29,667 nucleotides of DNA from the NCBI GenBank assembly GCA_904374465.1, contig CAJFFY010000030.1, forward strand, positions 1 to 29,667, given 5' to 3'. The position numbers and the translations under genes were made by a program. This document shows positions 7,331-15,023 of this stretch, piece by piece. A model generated the notes under the pieces. The model was not told the DNA's origin. It ran no database searches and saw nothing but the letters and a program-made list of their open reading frames with translations. Source of the stretch: an uncultured Subdoligranulum sp. GTDB lineage: Bacteria > Bacillota > Clostridia > Oscillospirales > Ruminococcaceae. Every line of letters starts with the position of its first letter. The first letter of the stretch is position 1.

Positions 7331-7993
7331 ATGGCGGAAAAAACAAAACTGAAAATGTTCCCACTGTGCAAACACATCGTCCTGCTCTGTCTGGGCCTGC
7401 TGGTCATGGCTTTCGGCGTGGCCTTCTCCATCAAGGCAGCGCTGGGCACCTCCCCCATTTCCAGCGTCCCCTACGTGACGGGAGCCATTTCGGGGCTGAG
7501 CGTGGGCACCACCACCATCATTATGAACACGCTGTTTGTGCTGATCCAGATTGCCATTTTGCGCAGACGCTACCAGCCCTACCAGCTGCTGCAGCTGCCG
7601 GCGGCCATCCTGTTCGGCACGGCCATCGACGTGGCCGGTTTCGTACTGCAGGGGCTGGTTCCCGCCGCCTACTGGCAGCAATGGCTGATCTGCCTGCTGG
7701 GCATCTTTCTGGTGGCACTGGGCGTCAGCATGGAGGTGACGGCCGGGCTGATCACCACCGCCGGGGAGGGCATTGTGCTGGCCATCTGCCAGGTAGCGCC
7801 TGTCAAGTTCGGCAATATGAAGATGGCCTTTGACCTGACGCTGGTGGCTCTTTCGGTCATTTTGTCCTTCCTGTTCCTGGGCCACCTGGACGGTGTGCGG
7901 GAAGGCACCGTGGCCGCCGCCATCCTGGTGGGGCAACTGACCAAGCAGCTGAACAAACCCATGAAAGTGGTGGAGCGGGTTTTTCTGCAATAG
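7331..7993 (+). CDS. YczE/YyaS/YitT-type membrane protein
   Basis: 220 residues. The ATG at 7331 is chosen over one at 7325 because AGGAGG sits at good distance (about 8 bases) only for the later one. There are five predicted membrane helices, roughly residues 14-36, 52-77, 84-106, 112-133 and 164-188. The N-terminal motif FGVAFSIKAALGTSPISSVPY and the later VTAGLITTAGEGIVLAI match the YczE/YyaS/YitT group of integral membrane proteins, suggested to be transporters. It forms a two-gene operon with the MarR regulator and ends in a strong terminator. The substrate is unknown. The family is well supported; transport is inferred from family context. Confidence 0.85.
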   Translation: MAEKTKLKMFPLCKHIVLLCLGLLVMAFGVAFSIKAALGTSPISSVPYVTGAISGLSVGTTTIIMNTLFVLIQIAILRRRYQPYQLLQLPAAILFGTAIDVAGFVLQGLVPAAYWQQWLICLLGIFLVALGVSMEVTAGLITTAGEGIVLAICQVAPVKFGNMKMAFDLTLVALSVILSFLFLGHLDGVREGTVAAAILVGQLTKQLNKPMKVVERVFLQ

Positions 7994-8000
7994 TGGTGCG

Positions 8001-8033
8001 GCGTATGCGCGTTCCGGCGCATACGCTTTTTTT
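8001..8033 (+). terminator. Terminator of the marR-yczE operon
   Basis: GCGTATGCGC, loop GTTCCG, GCGCATACGC, then seven Ts: a perfect 10-bp stem 7 bases after the stop. Confidence 0.9.
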
Positions 8034-8056
8034 GCGCCGCAAACGGCAGACCGCCA

Positions 8057-8085
8057 TTGATTTTGCCGCCGAAACACGGTATGAT
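8057..8085 (+). promoter_or_regulatory. Promoter of the degV gene
   Basis: -35 TTGATT (8057-8062), 17-base spacer, -10 TATGAT (8080-8085), about 55 bases before the start codon. Confidence 0.6.
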
Positions 8086-8140
8086 AGTAGCGGAGTAATG
8101 CGGCCTGCGGGCCGTTGTGTTTGATACAAAGGAGTCTGTG

Positions 8141-9013
8141 ATGGAAAACTACGTTCTGTTTACCGAATCCACCTGCGACCTGACCCCCGACCTGGTGCGG
8201 GAGATGGATGTGCAGGTGCTGCCCATGACCTTTACCCTGGACGGGCAGTGCTACCGCAACTACCCCGACAACCGGGAGCTGGATCCCAAGGCCTTTTACG
8301 ACAAGCTGCGCAACGGCAGCATGTCCACCACCAGCCAGGTGGCCATTTCGGACTATGAGGAAGCCTTCACCCCCTTCCTGGAAGCGGGCAAGGACATTCT
8401 GTACCTGGCCTTTTCCAGCGGGCTTTCGGGCACCTACCAGGCCAGCAAGGTGGCCATCGAGGAACTGCAGGAGAAATTCCCCGGCCGGCGGATAGTCAGC
8501 ATCGACAGCCTGCAGGCCAGCATGGGCGAAGGGTTGTTTGCCTACACCCTGGCCATGATGCGCAAGGAAGGCGCCACCATGGATGCGCTGATCGACTATG
8601 CCGAAAAGAACACCCAGCGGTTCTGCGCCTGGTTCACCGTCAGTGACCTGATGTTCCTCAAGCGGGGCGGTCGCCTGAGCGGTGCCGCCGCCGTGGCCGG
8701 CACCCTGCTGGGCATCAAGCCGGTACTGCATGTGGATGCCGAAGGCCACCTGATTGCCATGGAGAAGGTACGCGGCCGCCGGGCCAGCCTGGATGCGTTG
8801 GTCAAGCACTTTGCCGCCACCGCCGACAAGAACTACGGCGAGATGACGGTGTTTGTGAGCCACGGCGATTGCCTGGAGGACGCCCAATATGTGGCGGACA
8901 AGGTCAAAGCCTACGGTGTTCACCGGATCTGTATCGGCGACATCGGTCCTGTCATCGGTGCCCACAGCGGGCCCGGCACGGTGGCCCTCTTCTTCCTGGG
9001 CGGCCCCCGCTGA
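8141..9013 (+). CDS. DegV-family fatty-acid-binding protein
   Basis: 290 residues. The start at 8141 is taken rather than an in-frame ATG at 8117 because AAAGGAG lies just before it. DegV proteins bind fatty acids; in Gram-positive bacteria the related FakB proteins present the fatty acid to kinase FakA for phospholipid synthesis. Visible signatures are the N-terminal FTESTCDL (7-14), STTSQVAISDY (62-72) and the lipid-headgroup motif FSSGLSGTYQ (91-100), then SLQASMGEG, DLMFLKRGGRLSG and a C-terminal IGPVIGAHSGPGTVALFF, all in the usual order and at normal family length. It stands alone with its own promoter and terminator. Whether it is a true FakB partner is not shown, since no FakA is nearby. 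Confidence 0.92.
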   Translation: MENYVLFTESTCDLTPDLVREMDVQVLPMTFTLDGQCYRNYPDNRELDPKAFYDKLRNGSMSTTSQVAISDYEEAFTPFLEAGKDILYLAFSSGLSGTYQASKVAIEELQEKFPGRRIVSIDSLQASMGEGLFAYTLAMMRKEGATMDALIDYAEKNTQRFCAWFTVSDLMFLKRGGRLSGAAAVAGTLLGIKPVLHVDAEGHLIAMEKVRGRRASLDALVKHFAATADKNYGEMTVFVSHGDCLEDAQYVADKVKAYGVHRICIGDIGPVIGAHSGPGTVALFFLGGPR

Positions 9014-9039
9014 GCGGGATTTTTCCCATAACAACGAAA

Positions 9040-9068
9040 CCCCCATCGCCACTGGCGATGGGGGCTTT
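9040..9068. terminator. Terminator between convergent degV and mocA-like genes
   Basis: CCCCCATCGCC, loop ACT, GGCGATGGGGG: a perfect 11-bp stem. On the plus strand it is followed by CTTTTG, and on the minus strand by a T-rich stretch, so it may serve both convergent genes. Confidence 0.8.
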
Positions 9069-9075
9069 TGCGTAT

Positions 9076-9645
9076 TCAGTCCAGGTCCGCAGGCGTGTCG
9101 ATGTCCCGCAATTCCTCCGGCAGACATTCCACCCGAAGCAACCGCTCGGGGTACAGGTTCAGCACGGCACGGCCGCCCCGGTCCCCCGGCAGCGCCCGCA
9201 AGGCAGGCGTCAGGGCCGCACAGAACAGGCCCGGATTGCCCACCCGATCCCCGCAGGCGGCAGTGGCCGCCCAGGTGCCGGGCCGGGCCAGCGCCAGGAA
9301 CCGCCGGACCGTTTCAGCCCGCAGCCGGGGCTGGTCCGCCACCGCGAAGAGCAGGAAATCCCCGTCGGCCAGGGTTTCCACCGCCGCCAGACCCGCACGG
9401 ATGCTGTAGCTCTGCCCCAGGGCACTTTGGGGGCTGGGCACCGCCCGACCGCCCAGGTGCCGGGCAGCGGCGGCGATGGCCGGGGTATTGGTGACCACCG
9501 TCAGGTCCACGTCGGGACGTTCGGCACAGGCCGCCAGCGTTTCCAGCCCATGGGCAAAAAGCGGTTTACCCCGGTAGAGGGACAGCAGCTTGTCGGCACC
9601 GAACCGGCGGGAGGCCCCCGCCGCCAGATAGAGCATATGGATCAT
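9076..9645 (-). CDS. mocA: MocA-like molybdenum cofactor cytidylyltransferase (NTP transferase)
   Basis: 189 residues. MobA/MocA-type nucleotidyltransferase: the N-terminal LAAGASRRFGADKLL (7-21) is the nucleotide-binding signature, with R14, G16 and K19 in the expected places. ALGQSYSIRAGLAA, FAVADQPRL and GNPGLF are the further MocA-type motifs. MocA attaches CMP to molybdopterin, giving the dinucleotide cofactor used by xanthine dehydrogenase-type enzymes. The ATG overlaps the stop of the molybdenum subunit gene by four bases (ATGA), so it is translationally coupled and last in the operon. The Met at residue 4 is an alternative start. Context strongly favours MocA over other sugar or nucleotide transferases, but substrate specificity is inferred. 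Confidence 0.82.
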   Translation of the reverse strand: MIHMLYLAAGASRRFGADKLLSLYRGKPLFAHGLETLAACAERPDVDLTVVTNTPAIAAAARHLGGRAVPSPQSALGQSYSIRAGLAAVETLADGDFLLFAVADQPRLRAETVRRFLALARPGTWAATAACGDRVGNPGLFCAALTPALRALPGDRGGRAVLNLYPERLLRVECLPEELRDIDTPADLD

Positions 9646-11936
9646 TCCGCTTTAGCCCGCATCCCCAGCAGGATTTTTTCGGGGGTGATGGGCAGTTCCC
9701 GGACCCACACACCGCTGGCCCGGTAGATGGCCTGAGCCAGCGCCGGGGAAGGCGTGTTGATGACAATTTCGCCGATGGACTTGGCGCCGAAGGGGCCGGT
9801 GGGCTCATAGCTGGACTCGAACTCCACTTGCAGGTGGCCCATATCCAGCCGGGTGGGAATCTTGTACTGCAGGAAGGAATCCCCCCGGATGCGGCCTTTG
9901 TCGGTGTAGCTCACATCCTCGTACAGAGCCATGCCGATGCCCTGGACGATGCCGCCCTCGGTCTGGACCCGGGCCAGGTTGGGGTTGATGGGGGTACCGC
10001 AGTCCACCACGGCTTTGTAATCCAGCACGGTGACGCTGCCGGTCTCCTTGTCCAGCTCGATCTCCACCATGCCCACCATGAAGGGCGGCGGCGACACCGG
10101 CGAGGAGTGGGTGGCCGTGACCTGCACTGCCGTGTTGTTGGCACACTGGGACTTGACGGCCAGCTCCGCCAGGCTGATCTGGGCGGTACCGTCACAGCGG
10201 CGCACCGCCTTGCCTGTGAACTCCAGCTCGGCCGGGGTGCAGCCCAGGCTCTCGGCCGCCAGGGTGCAGAGCTGTTCCTTCAGCTGCTGGCAGGCCTTTT
10301 CCACCGCCTTGCCGGTGACGTAGGTGGTGGAGGAGGCGTAGGAGCCGGAATCGTAGGGCGAAGCGTCGGAATCGGCGCCGAAGACCGCCACGTTGTCCAG
10401 GTCGCAGTCCATGCACTCGGCCACCATCTGGGCCAGGATGGTATCACAGCCGGTGCCCATATCGGCGGCACCGATGATCAGGTTATAGGAACCGTCGTCG
10501 CTGAGCTTGACGGTGGCGGAACCCACGTCCACCCCGGAAATACCGGACCCCTGCATGGCCATGGCCACACCGGCGGCGCGCACCTTGCCGTTGCCCATAT
10601 CCCGCACGGGGAATTTTTCCTCCCAGTGGAAGAGTTCCTTGCAGCGGGCCATGCAGCGGTCCAGGGCGCAGGCGTTGGCGGGTTCGTTGTAGTAGGCGGG
10701 CATGATCATGCCTTCCCGCACCATGTTCTGTTCCCGCAGTTTCACCGGGTCGATGCCCAGCCGGTCGGCCAGCTCGTTGACGGCGCTTTCCACCGCAAAG
10801 ATTCCCTGGGTGGCGCCGTAGCCCCGGTAGGCACCGGCAGCCTGGACGTTGGTGTAGACCACGTCGTAGCCGAAGCGGAAGGCCTCCAGGCTGCCGGTAT
10901 ACAGCGGGATGGACTTGTGGCCCGACAGGCCCACCGTGGTGGGGCCGTGCTCGCTGTAGGCGCCCGAGTTGGAGAGGGTGTAGACGTCCAGGGCACGGAT
11001 TCTGCCGTCCTTGTCGGCGCCCAGCCGCACATGGACTTCCATCTCGTGCCGGGGGCTGCCGGCAATCTGGCATTCCCGGCGGGAATAAACGATGCGGGCC
11101 GGGCGGCCGGTCTTCCAGGTGACGAAAGCCGGGTAGACTTCCGACACCGAGGTCTGCTTGGCGCCGAAACCGCCGCCGATGCGGGGTTTTTCCACATGGA
11201 TTTTGGACTTGGGAATGCCCAGGGCGATGGAAAGGATGCGCCGCACATGGAAGACGATCTGGGTGGAGCTGATGACATGCAGCCGACCGTAGGGATCGAT
11301 CTCGGTGTAGGTGCGGAAGGTTTCCATCATGGCCTGCTGGCAGGCCTTGGTGTGCCACACATGGTCCACCACCACATCGCAGTCGGCCAGCACAGCCTCC
11401 ACATCCCCGTCACCGCAGGTCTCGCTGGCCACCAGGTTGCGCTTGTTGTCGGCGCCCACCGGGCACAGGGCCTGCCAGTCCGCCTCGGGGTGGACCAGAA
11501 TGGGGTTGTCCTTGGCGGTGTGGGGGTCCAGCACGGCGGGCAGCACCTCGTAGTCCACCTTGACCAGCTTCATGGCCTTGTCCACCGCCTGCTCTGTCTC
11601 GCCGGCCAGGATGGCCACGGCGTCCCCCACAAAGCGCACCCGCCGATCCAGAATCAGCCGGTCATGGGGGGAGGGCTCCGGGTAGGTCTGGCCCGCGTTG
11701 GTGTAGCGGTTCTGGGGCACATCCGCATAGGTATAGACGGCCACCATGCCGGGCACTTTCAGGGCCAGGTCGGTGCGGATGGAGCGGATCAGCGCGTGGG
11801 CATGGGGGCTGCGCAGCACCTTGACCACCAGGCAGTCCCGGGGGGTCACATCCTCGGTAAAGGCGGGCTTGCCCAGCAGCAGGTTCATGGCGTCCTTTTT
11901 GCGCATGCCCTTGCCGACGGTTTTCAGTTCAGCCAC
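9642..11936 (-). CDS. xdhA: Xanthine dehydrogenase-type molybdenum-binding subunit
   Basis: 764 residues, GTG start with AGGAGG nine bases upstream. It is the catalytic subunit of a molybdenum hydroxylase of the xanthine oxidase family. GGGFGAKQ at 254-261, AYRGYGATQG, QGSGISGVDVGSA, the glycine-rich DMGTGCDT and DSGSYASSTTYVTGKAV contact the cofactor. GAKSIGE at 717-723 carries the catalytic Glu (723). The protein has the normal two-domain organisation (small domain 1-120, then the cofactor-binding domain). It overlaps the 2Fe-2S gene by eight bases and the mocA-like gene by four. The neighbouring NCS2 permease points to a purine substrate such as xanthine or hypoxanthine. Related enzymes act on other N-heterocycles or aldehydes, so the substrate is inferred. 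Confidence 0.9.
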   Translation of the reverse strand: MAELKTVGKGMRKKDAMNLLLGKPAFTEDVTPRDCLVVKVLRSPHAHALIRSIRTDLALKVPGMVAVYTYADVPQNRYTNAGQTYPEPSPHDRLILDRRVRFVGDAVAILAGETEQAVDKAMKLVKVDYEVLPAVLDPHTAKDNPILVHPEADWQALCPVGADNKRNLVASETCGDGDVEAVLADCDVVVDHVWHTKACQQAMMETFRTYTEIDPYGRLHVISSTQIVFHVRRILSIALGIPKSKIHVEKPRIGGGFGAKQTSVSEVYPAFVTWKTGRPARIVYSRRECQIAGSPRHEMEVHVRLGADKDGRIRALDVYTLSNSGAYSEHGPTTVGLSGHKSIPLYTGSLEAFRFGYDVVYTNVQAAGAYRGYGATQGIFAVESAVNELADRLGIDPVKLREQNMVREGMIMPAYYNEPANACALDRCMARCKELFHWEEKFPVRDMGNGKVRAAGVAMAMQGSGISGVDVGSATVKLSDDGSYNLIIGAADMGTGCDTILAQMVAECMDCDLDNVAVFGADSDASPYDSGSYASSTTYVTGKAVEKACQQLKEQLCTLAAESLGCTPAELEFTGKAVRRCDGTAQISLAELAVKSQCANNTAVQVTATHSSPVSPPPFMVGMVEIELDKETGSVTVLDYKAVVDCGTPINPNLARVQTEGGIVQGIGMALYEDVSYTDKGRIRGDSFLQYKIPTRLDMGHLQVEFESSYEPTGPFGAKSIGEIVINTPSPALAQAIYRASGVWVRELPITPEKILLGMRAKAE

Positions 11937-12408
11937 GGTCGTTCTCCTCCTTTGCCTGGTTGCGGGTGTTCAAAAACGCCCGGATGCCCCGCAGCTGGCC
12001 CTCGTACCCCGAGCAGCGGCAGAGATTGCCCGCCAGATAGGCGCGGATCTCGTCGTCGGTGGGGTCGGGGTTTTCCCGCAGCAGGGCGATGGTGTTCATC
12101 ACATACCCGGGGTTGCAGAAGCCGCACTGCTCGGCCCCCTGGTCGGCGATGAAGCCCACAAAGGCTTCCGCTTCGGCCTGCAGTCCTTCCAGGGTCTGCA
12201 CTTCGTGACCGTCGGCCCGGGCCGCCAGCACCGAGCAGGACAAGACGGGTTTGCCGTCCAGCAGTACGGTGCAAAGCCCGCAATTGGAGGTTTCGCACCC
12301 GCGCTTGACGCTGGCGCAGCCGTGGGCGCGGACAAAATCAATGAGCAGCGTATCGGCATCGATGCTGTCCCGCACCGGGCGGCCGTTGAGTTTCAATTGG
12401 ATTTCCAT
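11929..12408 (-). CDS. xdhC: Xanthine dehydrogenase-type 2Fe-2S subunit
   Basis: 159 residues. It carries electrons from the molybdenum centre to FAD through two 2Fe-2S clusters. The plant-ferredoxin-like cluster is bound by C38, C43, C46 and C58, the second by C95, C98, C130 and C132 (QCGFCNP and NLCRCSGY), exactly the family pattern. Two ATGs are adjacent (12411 and 12408); the second has the better distance to AGGAGG (7 rather than 4 bases) and overlaps the FAD-gene stop by one base (TGATG). The gene symbol follows the E. coli XdhABC naming for the Fe-S subunit and should not be confused with the XdhC maturation factor. It is translationally coupled to both neighbours. Confidence 0.9.
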   Translation of the reverse strand: MEIQLKLNGRPVRDSIDADTLLIDFVRAHGCASVKRGCETSNCGLCTVLLDGKPVLSCSVLAARADGHEVQTLEGLQAEAEAFVGFIADQGAEQCGFCNPGYVMNTIALLRENPDPTDDEIRAYLAGNLCRCSGYEGQLRGIRAFLNTRNQAKEENDRG

Positions 12409-13199
12409 CATGCTTCCTCCTTACAGGCCAGCAGGGCCCGGCGTACCAGCACCGGGCAGACGGCACGGCGGTAGTCCGCCCCGGCACGCAGGTTGCTGCC
12501 GAAGGGCACCTGTGCGGCGATACTTTCCCCGAAGGCGTCGGCACTCCGGGGGGTAATGCCCCCTGCCAGCAGCGATGCATCGCCCGGGTAAAGCTGTGCC
12601 TTCATGGGGCGGGCCCCGATGGCGCAGTTCACCCCGTCGGGGCGCACCGCCACCGCGCAGGTGAGCACCGGGATATCGGTGGCGATGTTGCGCTGGGCCC
12701 GGTAGGCCACCCGCCCCGGCTGTTTGGGCACCACCACATGGGTCAGGATGTCCCGCTCGTAGGGGCGGGCGGCATAATCGGCCAGGGGCACGGTGCCGCC
12801 GTGGTGCAATTCCACCGCGGCGTCCAGCACCAGAAAGAGGGTCAGCAGGTCGGAAAATCCGAACCGGCCGTAGAGGCTGCCGCCCAGGGTGGCCAGGTTG
12901 CGGAACTGCACCCCCACGATGGGCCGGACACTTTCGGCCAGGGCACCGCAGGTCAGCGCATCCAGGCCGGGGTGCTGTTCCAGCTGGCGCAGGGTGACCA
13001 TCGCCCCGATGCGGAAGGCGTCGGGGGTCTCCTCGATGGCATCCAGGCCCAGGTCGGACAGGTCAATGGCGGTATCGACGGTGCGGTTCTGGGTCTTGAG
13101 CCACAGCATACCGCCCAGCACCACGTTGGCCCGCTTCTGGCACAGGGTGTAGGCTTCGTCCAGGCTCTGGGCACGGACATATCGCTTGATGGTCAGCAA
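12408..13199 (-). CDS. xdhB: Xanthine dehydrogenase-type FAD-binding subunit
   Basis: 263 residues, TTG start supported by AGGAGG eight bases upstream; no ATG is placed as well. It transfers electrons from the 2Fe-2S clusters to NAD+ or another acceptor. The FAD-binding features are VVLGGMLWLK near residue 26 (pyrophosphate loop), IGAMVTLRQLE and the central ATLGGSLYGRFGFSD motif, as in CoxM/XdhB subunits, and the length is normal. It is first gene of the operon FAD, 2Fe-2S, Mo, MocA. A TATACT on the minus strand at 13245-13240 could be the -10 of an operon promoter, but its -35 is poor and overlaps the permease terminator, so partial read-through from the permease is possible. Confidence 0.88.
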   Translation of the reverse strand: MLTIKRYVRAQSLDEAYTLCQKRANVVLGGMLWLKTQNRTVDTAIDLSDLGLDAIEETPDAFRIGAMVTLRQLEQHPGLDALTCGALAESVRPIVGVQFRNLATLGGSLYGRFGFSDLLTLFLVLDAAVELHHGGTVPLADYAARPYERDILTHVVVPKQPGRVAYRAQRNIATDIPVLTCAVAVRPDGVNCAIGARPMKAQLYPGDASLLAGGITPRSADAFGESIAAQVPFGSNLRAGADYRRAVCPVLVRRALLACKEEA

Positions 13200-13263
13200 G
13201 GTATGTACCTCCTCACAAAAAGTATGCTTTCTGGCTTTCAGTATAGCATGGAACCCCGCAAAG

Positions 13264-13289
13264 AAAAAGCCCCGCCGAGGGGGCGGGGC
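13264..13289 (-). terminator. Terminator after the NCS2 permease gene
   Basis: On the minus strand GCCCCGCC (fwd 13289-13282), loop of five, GGCGGGGC, then five Ts: an 8-bp GC stem about 20 bases after the permease stop, before the xdh operon. Confidence 0.8.
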
Positions 13290-13308
13290 GACAAATTACG
13301 GGATTTTT

Positions 13309-14751
13309 TTATTTTTCGGCATTCTGCACAGCGGCCTCGGACGGGTCCTTGGGCAGCAGCACGTTGAGCAGGATGGCCACAAAGGCGGCGGGCACGATGC
13401 CGGAACCACCGAAGATCAGCTGCACCAGCTGGGGCAGGCCGGCCAGCACGGCGGTGTTGGAACCCATGCCGTAGCCCAGACCCAACGCCACCGACACGAT
13501 GGTCATGTTGCGAGGGGTGAGCTTGTCGCTGGTGATGAGCTGGATACCGCTCATGACGATGGAGGAGAACATGATGACCGCCGCACCGCCCAGCACGCTC
13601 TGGGGCATGATGGAGACCAGCGCCGCCAGCTTGGGCAGCAGGCCGCACAGCACCAGGAAGATGGCGCCGAAGGCCAGGGCGGTCCGGTTGACGATCTTGG
13701 TCATGGTGACCAAGCCCACGTTCTGGCTGAAGCTGGTGTTGGGCAGCACGCCGAAGAGGGCGGCAAAGGTGGAGCCCAGGCCATCGCAGATGATGCCGCC
13801 GGACAGCTCCTTGTCGGTGGCTTCGCGGCCCATGCCGCCCTCGGTCACGCCGGAGATATCGCCCACCGTCTCCACCGCGGTGACGATGAACATAACGCCC
13901 ACCGGCAGGATGGCCCGCAGGTCAAACACCGGCTTGACCGGCATGAGCTGGGGCACCGCAAACCAGGAAGCCTCGGCCACCTTGCTCCAGTTGAGCACCC
14001 AGGCCTTGGTGTACTCCACACCGTCGGCGGTGACGCCGGTGGTGGACAGGAAGAAGGGCAGAATCGCGCAGATGATGTAGCCGCAGACAATGCCGATGAG
14101 AATGCAGGAGGAGCTGGCAATGCCCTTGCCCGCATGCTTGAAGATCAGGATGATGACCATGACCACCAGGGCGATGAGCAGGTTTTCCAGCGAGCCGTAG
14201 TCCTTGGCGGAAGTACCGCCGCCGAAGGAGCCCACACCCACGCTGATGAGGGACAGACCGATGGACATGACCACCGTACCGGTGACCACCGCCGGGAAGA
14301 ACCGACGCAGCGGTTTGAGGAAAGCGCCCAGCACCGTTTCAAACAGGCCGCCCACAATGGAGGCGCCCATGATGGCACCGTAGCTGAGAATGCCGCCGCC
14401 CATGATCTGGTTGACGCTTTGGAAGACCCCGATGAAGCCCGAGCTGGTGCCCATGATGATGGGTACCTGGCCGCCGATGGGCCCCACCGAGAAGAGCTGT
14501 ACCAGGGTGACGATGCCCGCCACCAGCATGGCGTTCTGGAGCAGCGCCACCTGGATCTGGGCGAACTTCTCGGCACCGCCGCCTGCCGCACAGGCGCTGG
14601 TGATGATCAGAATGGGGGTCAGGTTACCCACGAACATGGCCAGCACGTGCTGCAGGCCCAGGGGGATCGCCTGGCGCAGGGGCAGTTTTCCCTTGAATTC
14701 ATAGGGGGTTACATACTCCTGCGACTTGGTTTGTTGAATCTCCTCTTGCAT
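13309..14751 (-). CDS. NCS2-family xanthine/uracil permease
   Basis: 480 residues. The start at 14751 is taken rather than an in-frame ATG at 14835 because the extra 28 residues are charged and unlike the family, and a promoter -10 lies at 14847-14842, leaving no room for the longer start. This is a nucleobase:cation symporter of the NCS2 type with about 12-14 membrane helices. Landmarks are LGLQHVLAMFVGNLTPILI (first helix), GPIGGQVPIIMGTSSGF, the ETVGDISGVTEGG loop and SQNVGLVTMTK, the NCS2 signature. It lies upstream of, and in the same direction as, the xanthine dehydrogenase operon, so xanthine or hypoxanthine uptake is likely. Uracil cannot be excluded by sequence alone. Confidence 0.93.
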   Translation of the reverse strand: MQEEIQQTKSQEYVTPYEFKGKLPLRQAIPLGLQHVLAMFVGNLTPILIITSACAAGGGAEKFAQIQVALLQNAMLVAGIVTLVQLFSVGPIGGQVPIIMGTSSGFIGVFQSVNQIMGGGILSYGAIMGASIVGGLFETVLGAFLKPLRRFFPAVVTGTVVMSIGLSLISVGVGSFGGGTSAKDYGSLENLLIALVVMVIILIFKHAGKGIASSSCILIGIVCGYIICAILPFFLSTTGVTADGVEYTKAWVLNWSKVAEASWFAVPQLMPVKPVFDLRAILPVGVMFIVTAVETVGDISGVTEGGMGREATDKELSGGIICDGLGSTFAALFGVLPNTSFSQNVGLVTMTKIVNRTALAFGAIFLVLCGLLPKLAALVSIMPQSVLGGAAVIMFSSIVMSGIQLITSDKLTPRNMTIVSVALGLGYGMGSNTAVLAGLPQLVQLIFGGSGIVPAAFVAILLNVLLPKDPSEAAVQNAEK

Positions 14752-14829
14752 AGAGACGCCGCCTTTCTTCCGACACTTTGGTTCTGTTTTTCGGGCATGA
14801 AGTTCCCAAAAAGCACGCCGCAAAAACAA

Positions 14830-14872
14830 AAACATCCCCTTATTATAGCAATACAGGGATGTTTGCTGTCAA
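14830..14872 (-). promoter_or_regulatory. Proximal permease promoter inside a 9-bp inverted repeat
   Basis: Minus strand -35 TTGACA (fwd 14872-14867), 19-base spacer, -10 TATAAT (fwd 14847-14842). A perfect inverted repeat AAACATCCC (14830-14838) and GGGATGTTT (14856-14864) brackets the -10. The predicted leader is about 85 nt and contains a hairpin (TTTTTGGG with CCCgAAAAA). The dyad is a good operator candidate; the regulator is unknown. Confidence 0.6.
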
Positions 14873-14980
14873 TATTTGGAGGAGGTGGCAGGCAAAATCC
14901 GGCAATCCCCACAAAATCCGCCCCGGATCCTGTGCGATTTGCATCGTCCGTACCACAGGCGAAGAAGAAAAGTCATACTT

Positions 14981-15010
14981 ATTATGTCCAGTTCTGTATT
15001 ATTTTGTCAA
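14981..15010 (-). promoter_or_regulatory. Distal permease promoter after the NTPase-ModE gene
   Basis: Minus strand -35 TTGACA (fwd 15010-15005), 18-base spacer, -10 CATAAT (fwd 14986-14981), starting 14 bases after the NTPase-ModE stop. Transcripts would carry a leader of about 220 nt into the permease gene, with a CCTGTG/CACAGG stem. No known riboswitch core was recognised in it. Confidence 0.5.
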
Positions 15011-15023
15011 AAAATACATATTG

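Noticed and set aside
7265..9127. 620-codon minus-strand frame opposite YczE and DegV genes
   Set aside because: Antisense shadow; no family resemblance and crosses two terminators and a promoter.
9828..12152. Long open frame on the plus strand opposite the molybdenum subunit gene
   Set aside because: Glycine/histidine-rich composition typical of an antisense frame in GC-rich DNA; no ribosome binding site and it covers a well-recognised gene.
14752..15023. Possible purine riboswitch upstream of the xanthine permease
   Set aside because: The conserved purine aptamer loops were looked for on the minus strand and not found; only generic stems are present.
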